Source: AM-2324 sp042091035
Lineage (GTDB): Bacteria > Bacteroidota > Bacteroidia > Chitinophagales > Saprospiraceae
Reading direction: 5' to 3'
DNA: 11,880 nt
Assembly (NCBI GenBank): GCA_042091035.1
Contig: JBELIG010000092.1
Location: forward strand, 1 to 11,880
Shown: positions 6,001 to 11,717 of the stretch, in pieces
Position numbering within the stretch: the first letter of the stretch is position 1
How the letters are laid out: every line of letters starts with the position of its first letter
The notes under the pieces: model-generated
What the model saw: only the letters and a program-made list of their open reading frames with translations
The model's database searches: none
Told to the model about the DNA's origin: nothing
Position numbers and translations under genes: made by a program

Positions 6001-8708
6001 AAGAGCGAAATGCTGGTACTGACCCCCTTGATCCTGATACCGATGGGGATAGTATTAACGACAATATAGACGCTTTCCCACTTGATCCAAATGAAAACAT
6101 GGACAGCGATGAGGATGGAATTGGAAATGCAAACGACCCAGATGATGACAATGATGGATTAAGCGATATTGAAGAAGGGCAAAGGGGAACAAATCCAAAT
6201 AACCCTGATACCGATGGAGACGGGTTAGGGGACAATGAAGAAGTTAATAACGGTACTAATCCACTTAATAGTGATACAGACGGTGATGGCCTAGACGATA
6301 GCGAGGAAATTGAAATGGGTACTGATCCTAATAATCCAGATACCGATGGAGACGGTGTTAATGATAGCGAAGATGATTTACCCTTGGATCCATTTGGCAA
6401 TGAAGACACTGATGGAGACGGTATTCGCGACAGCCTTGATACAGATGACGATAATGATGGCTTAACAGATGAACAAGAAAACAGTCTAGGCACAAACCCC
6501 AGAAATAGTGACACTGATGAAGACCAAAGTAATGATGGCGAAGAGGTATCTAGAGGAACTAACCCCTTAAATCCAGATACTGACGGGGATAATTTACCTG
6601 ATGGTGAAGAAATTCAAAGAGGAACAAACCCATTAAATGCAGACACAGACGGTGATGGCGTAAACGACTTTGAAGATGAATTTCCCTTAGATGCATCAGA
6701 ACAATTCGATGCAGACGGTGATGGTATTGGAAATAATAAGGACAATGATGATGATAACGACGGATTGACAGATGGGCAAGAAGCTATTTATAACACAGAT
6801 CCTCTCAATCGAGATTCTGATGGGGACGGATTAAATGATGGGGAAGAAATCGTGAAAGGTTGTAATCCATTAACGCGAGATACCGACGGAGATGGTGTTG
6901 AAGATGGGCTAGATGCCTTCCCCAATGATCCAAGTGAGAGTAAAGACACTGATTTTGACGGTATTGGCGATAATTCTGATAATGATGATGACAACGATGG
7001 AGTAAAAGATCAACAAGATACCTTCCCGAAAAATCCAAAAGAGTCACGCGACATAGATAACGACGGCCTTGGAAATAACGAAGATATAGACGATGATAAT
7101 GATGGTGTAATTGATTGGAGGGAACATCAATATATTACCATATATGAATTTTATACATTATCATGTGAATATTGTACAGAAAATGTCCAGAAAATAGAAT
7201 CGCTAAAAAAAGTTAATAAAATTGAAACAACTACCAAAGGAGTCGGTAAATGGAAAATTAGAAAGAAAATTACTGGAGGTGCTGATGCTGGTCTATTTAC
7301 TATTCGTTCGGGTGAGCCAAAAATACCATCACAAAAAATTCAAGAAAAAACTGATTTAGGGGAAGGATACCTCTCTTTCATTAATCCCCCAGAACCTGGA
7401 GTGGTTAACGACGCCAATCAAGATGGGATATATGAAGTTTTAATTGGTTTTGTAAATACTACTTATGGTGATACTAGAGTTCCAATTCCAACACAAAGTA
7501 GCTCAATTACAATTAGTGAAGGGCAAGAAGATATCATAGAACTAAGCACAGAAAAAATTCCTTTGGCCCAAGTAGATAAAAGAAGAGTTACATCAGATAC
7601 AGATGCCGATGGACTAATTAATTCTATTGATCCAGATGATGACGGGGATCATATCTACAGCAAATATGAAACACAGGGGGAAAATAGGATTTGGCAACGT
7701 TCAGATGATTTTGATAACGATGAAATAAGGAATTATCTTGATCCTGATGATGAAAATGATGGAGTATTTACAGAATTTGAAAACCCTGATCCCAACCAAG
7801 ACTTTAATCCAAATGATGCGCAGGATACTGATAACGATGGAGTCCCAGACTATTTTGATACAGATGATGATGGCGATGGAATATTAACCATAGAAGAAAA
7901 TGTAGATCCTAATTTAGATGGAAATCCTATAGATGCGCATGATAGCGATCAAGATGGAATCCCAGATTACCTCGATCCAGATGATGACAATGACGGTGTG
8001 GATACAATTTTAGAGCTCAATGGATCACTAGTAATTGATACCGATCAAGACGGAATCCCAGATTATCTCGATCCAGATGATGATAATGATGGTATTTTAA
8101 CACGCGAAGAAATCAACTACTCAAACACTGATATAGACGGCGATGGAATCCCTAATTATCTCGATATAAATGACGATGGAGACCAACTAAACTCAATTGA
8201 GGAAGACTTAAATGCTAATGGAGATCCCACAGATGATGATGCCGATCTAGACAATATTATTGATGCGTATGAATCTACTCTGACAGATTGTGATGAAGAT
8301 GGCGTTATGGATCAATTTGACGCAGAAAACTGTAACCCTTTCAACGATAGTGATGGAGATGGTTTTGCGAATATAGACGAGTTAAACGCAGGAAATGACC
8401 CTAATAATCAAAGTGATTTCCCAGCAAATTTTGAACAATTAAATCTCACCATTACTGACTTCTTTTCTCCTAATGGAGATGGGATTAACGATACTTGGCA
8501 AACCGCTGCCATAGAAAGATATCCTAACAACGAAGTTTGGGTTTATGCTAGAGCTGGCCTTCTAATCTTTAACAAGACCAATTATCAAAATGATTGGGAT
8601 GGAAATCTAAATGGAAAACCTTTGCCAGAGGGGAGTTATTATTATTTAATTGACTTTAATCAAGATGGTCAAATTGACTACAAAGGCTGGCTATTTTTAA
8701 CCAGATAA
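1..8708 (+). CDS. Giant multidomain T9SS surface protein (BspA-like repeats, Ig/cadherin-like domains, TSP3-like repeats, type B sorting domain), 5' partial
   Basis: Probable cell-surface adhesin exported by the type IX secretion system; the ligand is unknown. The frame is open from base 3, so the ATG at 39 is internal: the codons before it (…SLNLSIDP, then FYL.ANGVTIKC) match the internal junction SLDLSIAP-FYLATNGVTIKC at about 1458-1520. The signal peptide and start therefore lie upstream. Domains in order: Ig-like tail (1-38), N-cap and BspA-like array 1 (39-1190), Ig-like domain (about 1197-1487), N-cap and array 2 (1491-2477), two Ig-like domains (about 2479-3236), cadherin-like domain (about 3237-3560), TSP3-like acidic array (3573-7115), divergent cadherin-like segment with CxxC (about 7116-7595), second acidic array (7596-8417), type B sorting domain (8445-8705). 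At least 2,901 residues are encoded here. The stop lies 4 bases before a PorP/SprF gene, so the two are probably co-transcribed. The secretion route is well supported; the adhesin role is inferred from domain content. Confidence 0.93.
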   Translation, partial: DGSTSLNLSIDPMFYLDANGVTIKCSGCSAGDTGYVGGVLYTAYDNTSLKGKSLNDSDWAGVVTTLVTDMSDLFYGNGPNDRANLDTFFNANDISSWDTSNVTNYHGMFEMENDQYMAFNQNISYWDTSSAQDMSYMFFNNLTFNQNIGDWDTSNVTNMSSMFNGADAFNNGAAAGVSTNTLNWDTSNVTDMNRMFGGNNPAFNVDIDSWDVSSVTDMAGMFESATSFNQDLNNWDVSSVTTMTYMFSTGRKFNGNISSWDVSNVTVMKSMFDGAYDFNQDIGNWNTSNVSNMEAMFAYARAFNQNISSWDVSSVISFYRFLQAADNFNNGDAAGVSSNTLNWDVSNANNLSGMFSYTQFNQNLSGWCVPSISTEPFEFSRNTPLSNENKPIWGTCNSQATLTLTTSDSDNIITSGVVTVTATFSENMPATPLISIAGLVTNTAMTQGSSAAEWNYYWQVPSSVTTGTYVVTVAATDTHSKPYAGNESLDLSIAPTFYLATNGVTIKCPTASNGDTGVINGKTYTAVDEATLRSKINNGDADLDCVCTSLVTDMSALLRNENSFNQDIGSWDTSNVTTMNQMFLRAYQFNQNINAWNTSNVTNMQEMFKNADSFNSPIGSWDVSSVTNMQEMFFSIIPFNQDVGAWDVSNVTKMKGMFDRSRNFNQDIGAWNVSNVTDMARMFKGVLSFNQDISAWNTSSVTQMQFMFQDATAFNQPLSTWNVGNVTNMGYMFNGATAFNQPLNDWDTSSLDIAYNMFQLASSFNQPLNNWDLSAATNLEYMFADATAFNQSLLSWCVTNINAPPIGFANNSGIQPNNYPQWGGCDTSPPTIISVKGNPVSGVYTDNDANPTNSDVVLIEILFSENVTVDTSSGTPTLEIETGDNDRDAVYNSGSGNSTLTFSYTVQDGDLVGALDYKTVNSLNLNGGTITDNVGNALSGSLPVINAGQSIKSFGIIHVDADNPTLYASADTTNASDTKWATDGDVVTFEIVASEELLLSTLSGTTSFTSNPTYSLVSTDPFTYRASYTVTTADSEGEKNWNVSATDLATNTNITIGNPTGLYSTYNSGALGINSVITVDRTPPSLVSTSVINANENQAVAAVLNFSELAYVEIIGGPDASKFNPLGYLPPSLPYNLNLTFATTPDFESPSDADNDNIYVINISITDRVGLVVTKTLTITLNDVFENPDPDTDGDGLNDSVDTDDDNDGIDDTDEATNGTDPLNPDTDNDGLDDGEENNLGTDPLDTDSDDDGVIDGEDAFPLDGSESSDNDEDGIGNNADSDDDNDGLEDEIEDEIGSDPFDTDTDNDGLTDEEEYNGGTDPLNPDTDGDGIDDDNDSFPLDANETVDTDGDGLGDNTDTDDDGDGLVDIYEINIGTDPLDTDTDGDGSLDGDEIERGTDPLNPDTDGDGTLDGEDDAPLNPNEEVDTDGDGIADPYDSDDDGDNVPDEDEIRRGTDPLDPDTDNDGLNDKEEELRGTNPLNVDTDGDGVYDGEDDFPLDPFEQIDSDNDGLGDNMDTDDDNDGISDIDEYAAGTDHLDADTDDDGLSDQEESEAGTNPNLADTDGDGITDGDELEQGTNPLSPDTDGDGVNDADDDLPLNPNETEDTDGDGVGNNADPDDDNDGLSDQDETTNNTDPENPDCDGDGLLDGEEIALGTDPLNEDTDGDGTLDGEDDYPLNGSLSNDSDQDGIPDDQDEDDDNDGLTDVEEAALGTNPRDADSDGDGLSDAEENERGTNPLDTDSDNDGLTDSEEIEATTDPLNRDTDGDGRYDGVEMIDGTDPLNPDTDGDGTNDADDKFPLNPEEQIDTDNDGLGNNEDIDDDNDGLTDDEETAIGTLPRVSDTDNDGLTDAQEQEKGTDPLNPDSDGDGVLDGEDDFPLDGSLNTDTDGDGLDDTVDTDDDNDGISDTAEENTGTDPLSPDTDGDGLSDSEENTLGTDPLDLDTDGDGVPDGIDQFPLDAGRANDADGDGLSDEEEAEFNTDPNNPDSDGDGMSDLEERNAGTDPLDPDTDGDSINDNIDAFPLDPNENMDSDEDGIGNANDPDDDNDGLSDIEEGQRGTNPNNPDTDGDGLGDNEEVNNGTNPLNSDTDGDGLDDSEEIEMGTDPNNPDTDGDGVNDSEDDLPLDPFGNEDTDGDGIRDSLDTDDDNDGLTDEQENSLGTNPRNSDTDEDQSNDGEEVSRGTNPLNPDTDGDNLPDGEEIQRGTNPLNADTDGDGVNDFEDEFPLDASEQFDADGDGIGNNKDNDDDNDGLTDGQEAIYNTDPLNRDSDGDGLNDGEEIVKGCNPLTRDTDGDGVEDGLDAFPNDPSESKDTDFDGIGDNSDNDDDNDGVKDQQDTFPKNPKESRDIDNDGLGNNEDIDDDNDGVIDWREHQYITIYEFYTLSCEYCTENVQKIESLKKVNKIETTTKGVGKWKIRKKITGGADAGLFTIRSGEPKIPSQKIQEKTDLGEGYLSFINPPEPGVVNDANQDGIYEVLIGFVNTTYGDTRVPIPTQSSSITISEGQEDIIELSTEKIPLAQVDKRRVTSDTDADGLINSIDPDDDGDHIYSKYETQGENRIWQRSDDFDNDEIRNYLDPDDENDGVFTEFENPDPNQDFNPNDAQDTDNDGVPDYFDTDDDGDGILTIEENVDPNLDGNPIDAHDSDQDGIPDYLDPDDDNDGVDTILELNGSLVIDTDQDGIPDYLDPDDDNDGILTREEINYSNTDIDGDGIPNYLDINDDGDQLNSIEEDLNANGDPTDDDADLDNIIDAYESTLTDCDEDGVMDQFDAENCNPFNDSDGDGFANIDELNAGNDPNNQSDFPANFEQLNLTITDFFSPNGDGINDTWQTAAIERYPNNEVWVYARAGLLIFNKTNYQNDWDGNLNGKPLPEGSYYYLIDFNQDGQIDYKGWLFLTR
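267..1190 (+). repeat. BspA-like (DUF285-type) repeat array 1 with Cys-containing C-cap
   Basis: Ten tandem repeats on the pattern FNQ(D/N)I..WD(T/V)S.VT.M..MF fill 267-1079. Seven are exactly 25 residues and three are longer (30, 34 and 32). Repeats 4 and 10 each carry an 8-residue insertion of the form NNG.AAGVS.NTLNW between the Phe and the Trp. The array is preceded by an N-cap (39-266: GVTIKC…GDTG…LVTDMS) and closed at 1080-1190 by a cap with WCV and WGTC cysteines. This is the 'bacterial surface protein 26-residue repeat' / BspA-like leucine-rich-repeat family, known from surface proteins of Bacteroidota, mycoplasmas and others and often linked to adhesion. Confidence 0.9.
1692..2477 (+). 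repeat. BspA-like (DUF285-type) repeat array 2 with Cys-containing C-cap
   Basis: Nine tandem repeats of exactly 25 residues run from 1692 to 2366, with consensus FNQ.I..W(D/N)(T/V)SNVT.M..MF. The C-cap (2367-2477) carries WCV and WGGC cysteines, like array 1. The matching N-cap lies at 1491-1691 (FYLATNGVTIKC, GDTG, LVTDMS). The whole N-cap, repeats and C-cap unit is thus a second copy of the module at 39-1190. The last four repeats read FNQP or FNQS in place of FNQD/FNQN, so the array drifts towards its C-terminal end. Confidence 0.9.
3573..7115 (+). repeat. TSP3-like calcium-binding acidic repeat array (about 1,181 residues) with 35 + 22n super-repeat
   Basis: Tandem motifs of the D.D.DG type (DTDGDGL.D, DDDNDGL.D) run without a break. 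This is the signature of thrombospondin type 3-like repeats, in which aspartates chelate calcium. Two units alternate. One is a 22-residue module (EE...GTDPLNPDTDGDGL.D). The other is a 35-residue block containing (F/L/Y)PL(D/N) followed by DTDGDG.G.N.D.DDDNDG. Fourteen such blocks have their F-equivalent codon at 3783, 4020, 4257, 4494, 4797, 5034, 5403, 5640, 5877, 6075, 6378, 6681, 6918 and 7023. Synonymous codons (gat/gac, gga/ggc/ggt) vary freely between copies, so most copies are old and kept at the protein level. A rigid, calcium-dependent stalk is the likely role. Confidence 0.92.
7116..7595 (+). other. Divergent cadherin-like segment with a CxxC, splitting the two acidic arrays
   Basis: About 160 residues without D.D.DG repeats. 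The core (about 7270-7490) reads ITGGADAGLF…LSFINPPEPG…NQDGIYEVLIGFVNTTYGD. It parallels the cadherin-like domain at 3340-3520 (IIGGPDASKF…LTFATTPDFESP..ADNDNIYVINISITD). The pattern GG.DA..F, then L.F...P, then a D/N-rich turn, then IY.v.v is the usual form of bacterial cadherin-like domains. The entry part (7140-7200) is richer in Lys and contains SCEYCTEN (Cys codons at 7164 and 7173). The fold assignment comes from pattern comparison only. Confidence 0.5.
7596..8417 (+). repeat. Second acidic calcium-binding repeat array (DGIPDYLDPDDDNDG type)
   Basis: About 274 residues of D.D.DG repeats with a consensus unlike the main array: D(T/S)D.DGIPDYLD.DDDNDGI.T.EE. The GTDPLNP and FPLD segments are absent until a GNDPNN near the end. 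Two copies at 7941-7999 and 8037-8095 match at 53 of 59 bases and encode nearly the same peptide, so this stretch includes a relatively recent duplication. It links the cadherin-like segment to the sorting domain and probably also binds calcium. Confidence 0.85.
8445..8705 (+). other. T9SS type B C-terminal sorting domain (gliding motility-associated C-terminal domain)
   Basis: The last 87 residues contain the landmarks of the type B sorting domain in order: FFSPNGDGINDTW, IERYPNNEVWVY, NDWDG..NGKPLPEG(S)YYY.IDF and KGW.FL.R at the extreme C-terminus. In T9SS cargo this domain directs passage across the outer membrane, and type B domains usually work with a PorP/SprF partner, here the next gene. 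One deviation stands out: the usual YNRWG turn is YARAG (about 8546-8560). Confidence 0.93.
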
Positions 8709-8712
8709 ACCT

Positions 8713-9621
8713 ATGAAAAAATATCTATTCTTATTCCTCTTATTCCCGCTTTGGACTTTTGCCCAGCAGGACGCCTATCTCTCTAACTATCAATATCAAA
8801 TGAGCTTGTTAAACCCCGCCTATGCTGGATTAGAGGGGCAACACAGTTTTGCACTTACCACAAGGAATCAATGGTCACAAATAGAGGATAGCCCTAAAAC
8901 TATTGCTTTCACCTATTCCTCTGAAAGAGAAAAAAATGTTGGACTGGGAATTTCTGTTATTTCAGATCAAATCTTCATTGAAAAGCAAACTCAAGTAAAT
9001 ATTGACTTTTCATATAAATTAACCCTTTCTAACGATGCTTTACTTTATTTAGGGATTAAAGCTGGTGGAAATTCATATAGTGCAAATCCTGTTGCTCTTG
9101 ATAGTTATATTGCTACTGATCCTGCAAAAAAAGCCTTGAGTCGATTCAATCCTAATTTTGGAATTGGTGCATATTATAAAACTGAAGCATTTTGGGTTTC
9201 AGCTTCGATTCCACGTCTGATTGAATCTAAAAGAGATGACGATATTAACGTGATGGCTAGAGATCGTATCCATCTATATTTTGCGGCTGGAGGAAGTTTC
9301 TCTATCAATGAAAAAATAAACCTACTCCCTTCTCTAATTTATCGTAAAGGAAAAGGAATTGATGCTGTGAGTGATATTGGTCTAAAAGCAGCTTATATAA
9401 GTAAATTTGAAGGTGGATTTGCCTATCGCACTAATGCCATATGGTCGATACAAGCTTCTTTTCATTTGAACAGTATGATCAGTATTGGTTATGCTTATGA
9501 CACATATTTAGAGAATCAATTATCTGGTCTAAACTTAAAAGCGCACGAGATAGGACTTCGATTTAAATTGGGCAATAATGCTCCAGAAGAATCTGTAGAG
9601 ACAGAAAATTCTGAAGAGTAG
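8713..9621 (+). CDS. Type IX secretion system membrane protein, PorP/SprF family
   Basis: A 302-residue outer-membrane beta-barrel-type protein of the PorP/SprF family, the usual length for the family. Residues 1-17 (MKKYLFLFLLFPLWTFA) form a signal peptide, with probable cleavage before QQ. The family hallmark LNPAYAG lies at 33-39, preceded by SNYQYQMS. Alternating beta-strand sequence follows, and the C-terminal part has GYAYD (259-263) and HEIGLRF (278-284), both typical of the family. The tail after residue 285 is acidic (EESVETENSEE). The start is 4 bases after the stop of the giant type B cargo gene, without a clear Shine-Dalgarno, so translation is probably coupled. In F. johnsoniae, SprF is encoded next to SprB and is needed for its secretion; by analogy this protein should serve the upstream giant protein. 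It is not assigned a specific symbol because the genome may hold many paralogues. Confidence 0.92.
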   Translation: MKKYLFLFLLFPLWTFAQQDAYLSNYQYQMSLLNPAYAGLEGQHSFALTTRNQWSQIEDSPKTIAFTYSSEREKNVGLGISVISDQIFIEKQTQVNIDFSYKLTLSNDALLYLGIKAGGNSYSANPVALDSYIATDPAKKALSRFNPNFGIGAYYKTEAFWVSASIPRLIESKRDDDINVMARDRIHLYFAAGGSFSINEKINLLPSLIYRKGKGIDAVSDIGLKAAYISKFEGGFAYRTNAIWSIQASFHLNSMISIGYAYDTYLENQLSGLNLKAHEIGLRFKLGNNAPEESVETENSEE

Positions 9622-9688
9622 TTAAGAATAAATTTCCTTTTTTTTATTGTTATCCTAAATAGAGAGGCATCTTGCACTTGATCTTACA

Positions 9689-9706
9689 AAAGAATATACA
9701 TTCTTT
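9689..9706. promoter_or_regulatory. Perfect 7-bp inverted repeat in the gap before the GH13 gene (possible operator)
   Basis: AAAGAAT-ATAC-ATTCTTT is a perfect 7-base inverted repeat with a 4-base spacer, about 80 bases before the glycosidase start. It could be a regulator site for the glycosidase or an AT-rich hairpin after the PorP/SprF gene. It lacks the G+C stem and T-run of a good terminator. In this AT-rich gap a chance occurrence is possible. Confidence 0.25.
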
Positions 9707-9760
9707 ATAACCCCTTTAAAGCATCTCACTTTAACATAAAGGCAAACCCATTAAATGAAT

Positions 9761-9768
9761 TATATTTA
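9761..9768 (+). promoter_or_regulatory. Weak Bacteroidota -7-like box before the GH13 gene
   Basis: TATATTTA matches the Bacteroidota -7 consensus TAnnTTTG at all but the last base. It would place transcription start about 10 bases before the TTG start codon of the glycosidase. No TTTG -33 element is visible at the expected distance, so the call is weak. Confidence 0.2.
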
Positions 9769-9785
9769 ATCCAAAATAGACTCAT

Positions 9786-11705
9786 TTGAAAGCAAGAATT
9801 TCTTCATTATTTACAACAAGCCTGATGGGACTTTTTATGGTGTTTTTACACCAGGCAACCCTCGCTCAGAACAATACAGTAAAATCATCGCTACAAGTGC
9901 TCGATAGAATTGAGCCTCCCCACTGGTGGATTGGTATGCAAGAACAAGAACTACAAATTTTAGTCTATGCTGAAAATATTGGAAGTGCTACAGTAAAAAT
10001 AGACTATCCAGGAGTAGAACGAATAAACACAACCCCAGGAAAAAGTAACAACTACCTTTTTATTGATTTATTTATCAATCAAAAGGCAAAAGCAGGTACT
10101 GTAGACATTGATTTTTTCAAAGAGAATAAATTGACTAGCACTTACCCTTATGAATTAAAGCATCGGAAATTAAATCCAAATCAATACCAGGGATTTAACC
10201 ATAAAGACGCCATCTATTTAATCACGCCAGATCGTTTTGCCAATGGTAATTCCAATAATGATCGCTTTGAAACTTTAACCGAAAAAGAGATCAATCGCAA
10301 TGACGATTACGCACGTCATGGTGGTGATATACAGGGTATAATAGATCATTTAGATTATATAGAAGCATTGGGTTTTACAGCACTATGGTCATCTCCCCTC
10401 TTGATTAATGACATGCCAGAACAATCTTATCACGGCTATGCTATTACAGATTTATACCGTGTTGATCCGCGCTTTGGCACACTTGAAGAATACAAACTAT
10501 TGGCGACAACAGCACGTGAAAAAGGGATTAAATTGATCATGGATCAAGTGGCAAATCACTGTGGCTTAAATCACTGGTGGATGAAAGATCTCCCCTTTTC
10601 TGACTGGGTAAATTACCAAAATGGATTTGAAAAAAATCAACCTATAATTACTTCTAATCATAGACGAACGACCAACCAAGATCAATATGCCAGTAATTAT
10701 GATAAAGCTTTAATGAACCAAGGGTGGTTTGTCCCCCAAATGCCAGATTTGAATCAAAAAAATCCCTTCTTAGCCACATATCTTATTCAGAATAGTATTT
10801 GGTGGATTGAAACCTTACAACTAGGGGGCATACGACAAGACACTTATCCTTACCCAGACAAAACTTTTATGGCCCAGTGGGCCAAAGCGATTATGCAAGA
10901 ATACCCCAACTTTTCTATTGTTGGGGAAGAATGGAGTTACAACCCGCTACTTATAGGCTACTGGCAAGACGGGAACCACAACAAAGATAAGTACAGGTCT
11001 TATTTAACACATAGCATGGATTTTGCACTTCAAAAAGCCATTCAAAACGGTTTAACGAATGAAGAATCTTGGGATAAGGGCTTGATAGAAATATACGAGA
11101 CACTAGCCAATGATTTTGCTTATGCAGAACCAAAACGACTTTTGGCTTTCCTAGACAATCACGATATGGATCGTGCCTTTACCCAATACAATGAGAAGCC
11201 TTCATTACTAAAAATGGCTTTAGCCACTATACTCACTTTGCCCCGGGTACCACAGCTCTATTACGGAACAGAAATTTTGATGGAAAACAGCGCTAAACCT
11301 CATGATCATGGGCTTATACGAACAGATTTTCCTGGAGGTTGGAAAGCAGACAAAATCAATGCTTTTGAGAATTCTGGTATTAATCAAGATCAAAAAGAAT
11401 TAAAGTCATTCCTCAAAAAGCTTTTGAACTACAGAAAAAACAGTGTGGCCATACAAGAAGGAAAAACCATTCATTTTGCTCCTTTTAATGGTGTATATGT
11501 TCTTTTTAAACTTCATTCTGAAGAAAATCTAATGCTTGTTTTAAATAAAAATACCCAACCCATTCAAATTGACTTAACCAGATTTGAAGAACTTAATTTT
11601 CAAGGAAAAAAGTTTATTAATGTTCTTGAAGGTGGGGAATTTGTTTGGAGTAATCAAATAGAATTAAAAAAGCAAGGAGAGTTTTTATTTCAAGAAAAAA
11701 AATAA
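9786..11705 (+). CDS. Exported GH13 glycosidase, cyclomaltodextrinase/neopullulanase (SusA-like)
   Basis: A 639-residue alpha-glucan hydrolase, probably periplasmic, cutting maltodextrins, cyclodextrins or pullulan. Residues 1-27 form a signal peptide (probable cut TLA|Q) with no lipobox Cys and no T9SS domain. About 31-125 is the cyclomaltodextrinase N-terminal domain, opening with IEPPHWWIGM (42-51). About 135-545 is the GH13 barrel, with PDRFANGNSNND at 148-159, region I DQVANH (253-258), region II GGIRQD (347-352, nucleophile D352), region III GEEW (E381, acid/base) and region IV FLDNHD (455-460, D460). About 555-635 is the beta-sandwich C-terminal domain. The start is TTG: a stop (TAG at 9777) lies just upstream in frame, and the next ATG (9825, residue 14) would remove the K2/R4 basic part of the signal peptide. 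The family is firm; exact substrate is not. No susC/susD-like genes are in view, so it stands alone or belongs to a locus elsewhere. Confidence 0.93.
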   Translation: MKARISSLFTTSLMGLFMVFLHQATLAQNNTVKSSLQVLDRIEPPHWWIGMQEQELQILVYAENIGSATVKIDYPGVERINTTPGKSNNYLFIDLFINQKAKAGTVDIDFFKENKLTSTYPYELKHRKLNPNQYQGFNHKDAIYLITPDRFANGNSNNDRFETLTEKEINRNDDYARHGGDIQGIIDHLDYIEALGFTALWSSPLLINDMPEQSYHGYAITDLYRVDPRFGTLEEYKLLATTAREKGIKLIMDQVANHCGLNHWWMKDLPFSDWVNYQNGFEKNQPIITSNHRRTTNQDQYASNYDKALMNQGWFVPQMPDLNQKNPFLATYLIQNSIWWIETLQLGGIRQDTYPYPDKTFMAQWAKAIMQEYPNFSIVGEEWSYNPLLIGYWQDGNHNKDKYRSYLTHSMDFALQKAIQNGLTNEESWDKGLIEIYETLANDFAYAEPKRLLAFLDNHDMDRAFTQYNEKPSLLKMALATILTLPRVPQLYYGTEILMENSAKPHDHGLIRTDFPGGWKADKINAFENSGINQDQKELKSFLKKLLNYRKNSVAIQEGKTIHFAPFNGVYVLFKLHSEENLMLVLNKNTQPIQIDLTRFEELNFQGKKFINVLEGGEFVWSNQIELKKQGEFLFQEKK

Positions 11706-11717
11706 AGGAATAAAAAA

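Noticed and set aside
3476..7047. Many minus-strand open frames, rich in Ser/Pro/Val or His/Tyr/Arg, across the acidic repeat region
   Set aside because: They are the reverse complement of repeated GAT/GAC-GGN codons, which rarely yield stops on the other strand. They have low-complexity products and no gene context.
7160..7200. A thioredoxin domain, suggested by YEFYTLSCEYC
   Set aside because: Only the first strand and a CxxC resemble it. The rest of the fold does not follow, and the downstream sequence fits a cadherin-like pattern better.
3573..8417. CRISPR array or noncoding satellite as an explanation for the repeated DNA
   Set aside because: Periodicity is in whole codons, third positions vary, and there are no conserved repeats separated by unique spacers. 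The whole stretch is one open frame.
9622..9660. A strong terminator after the PorP/SprF gene, suggested by the T8 run near 9650
   Set aside because: No G+C-rich stem precedes the T-run, so an intrinsic terminator cannot be supported.
10951..11133. A 60-residue minus-strand frame inside the GH13 gene
   Set aside because: It lies wholly within a coding sequence with intact catalytic motifs and shows no family likeness.
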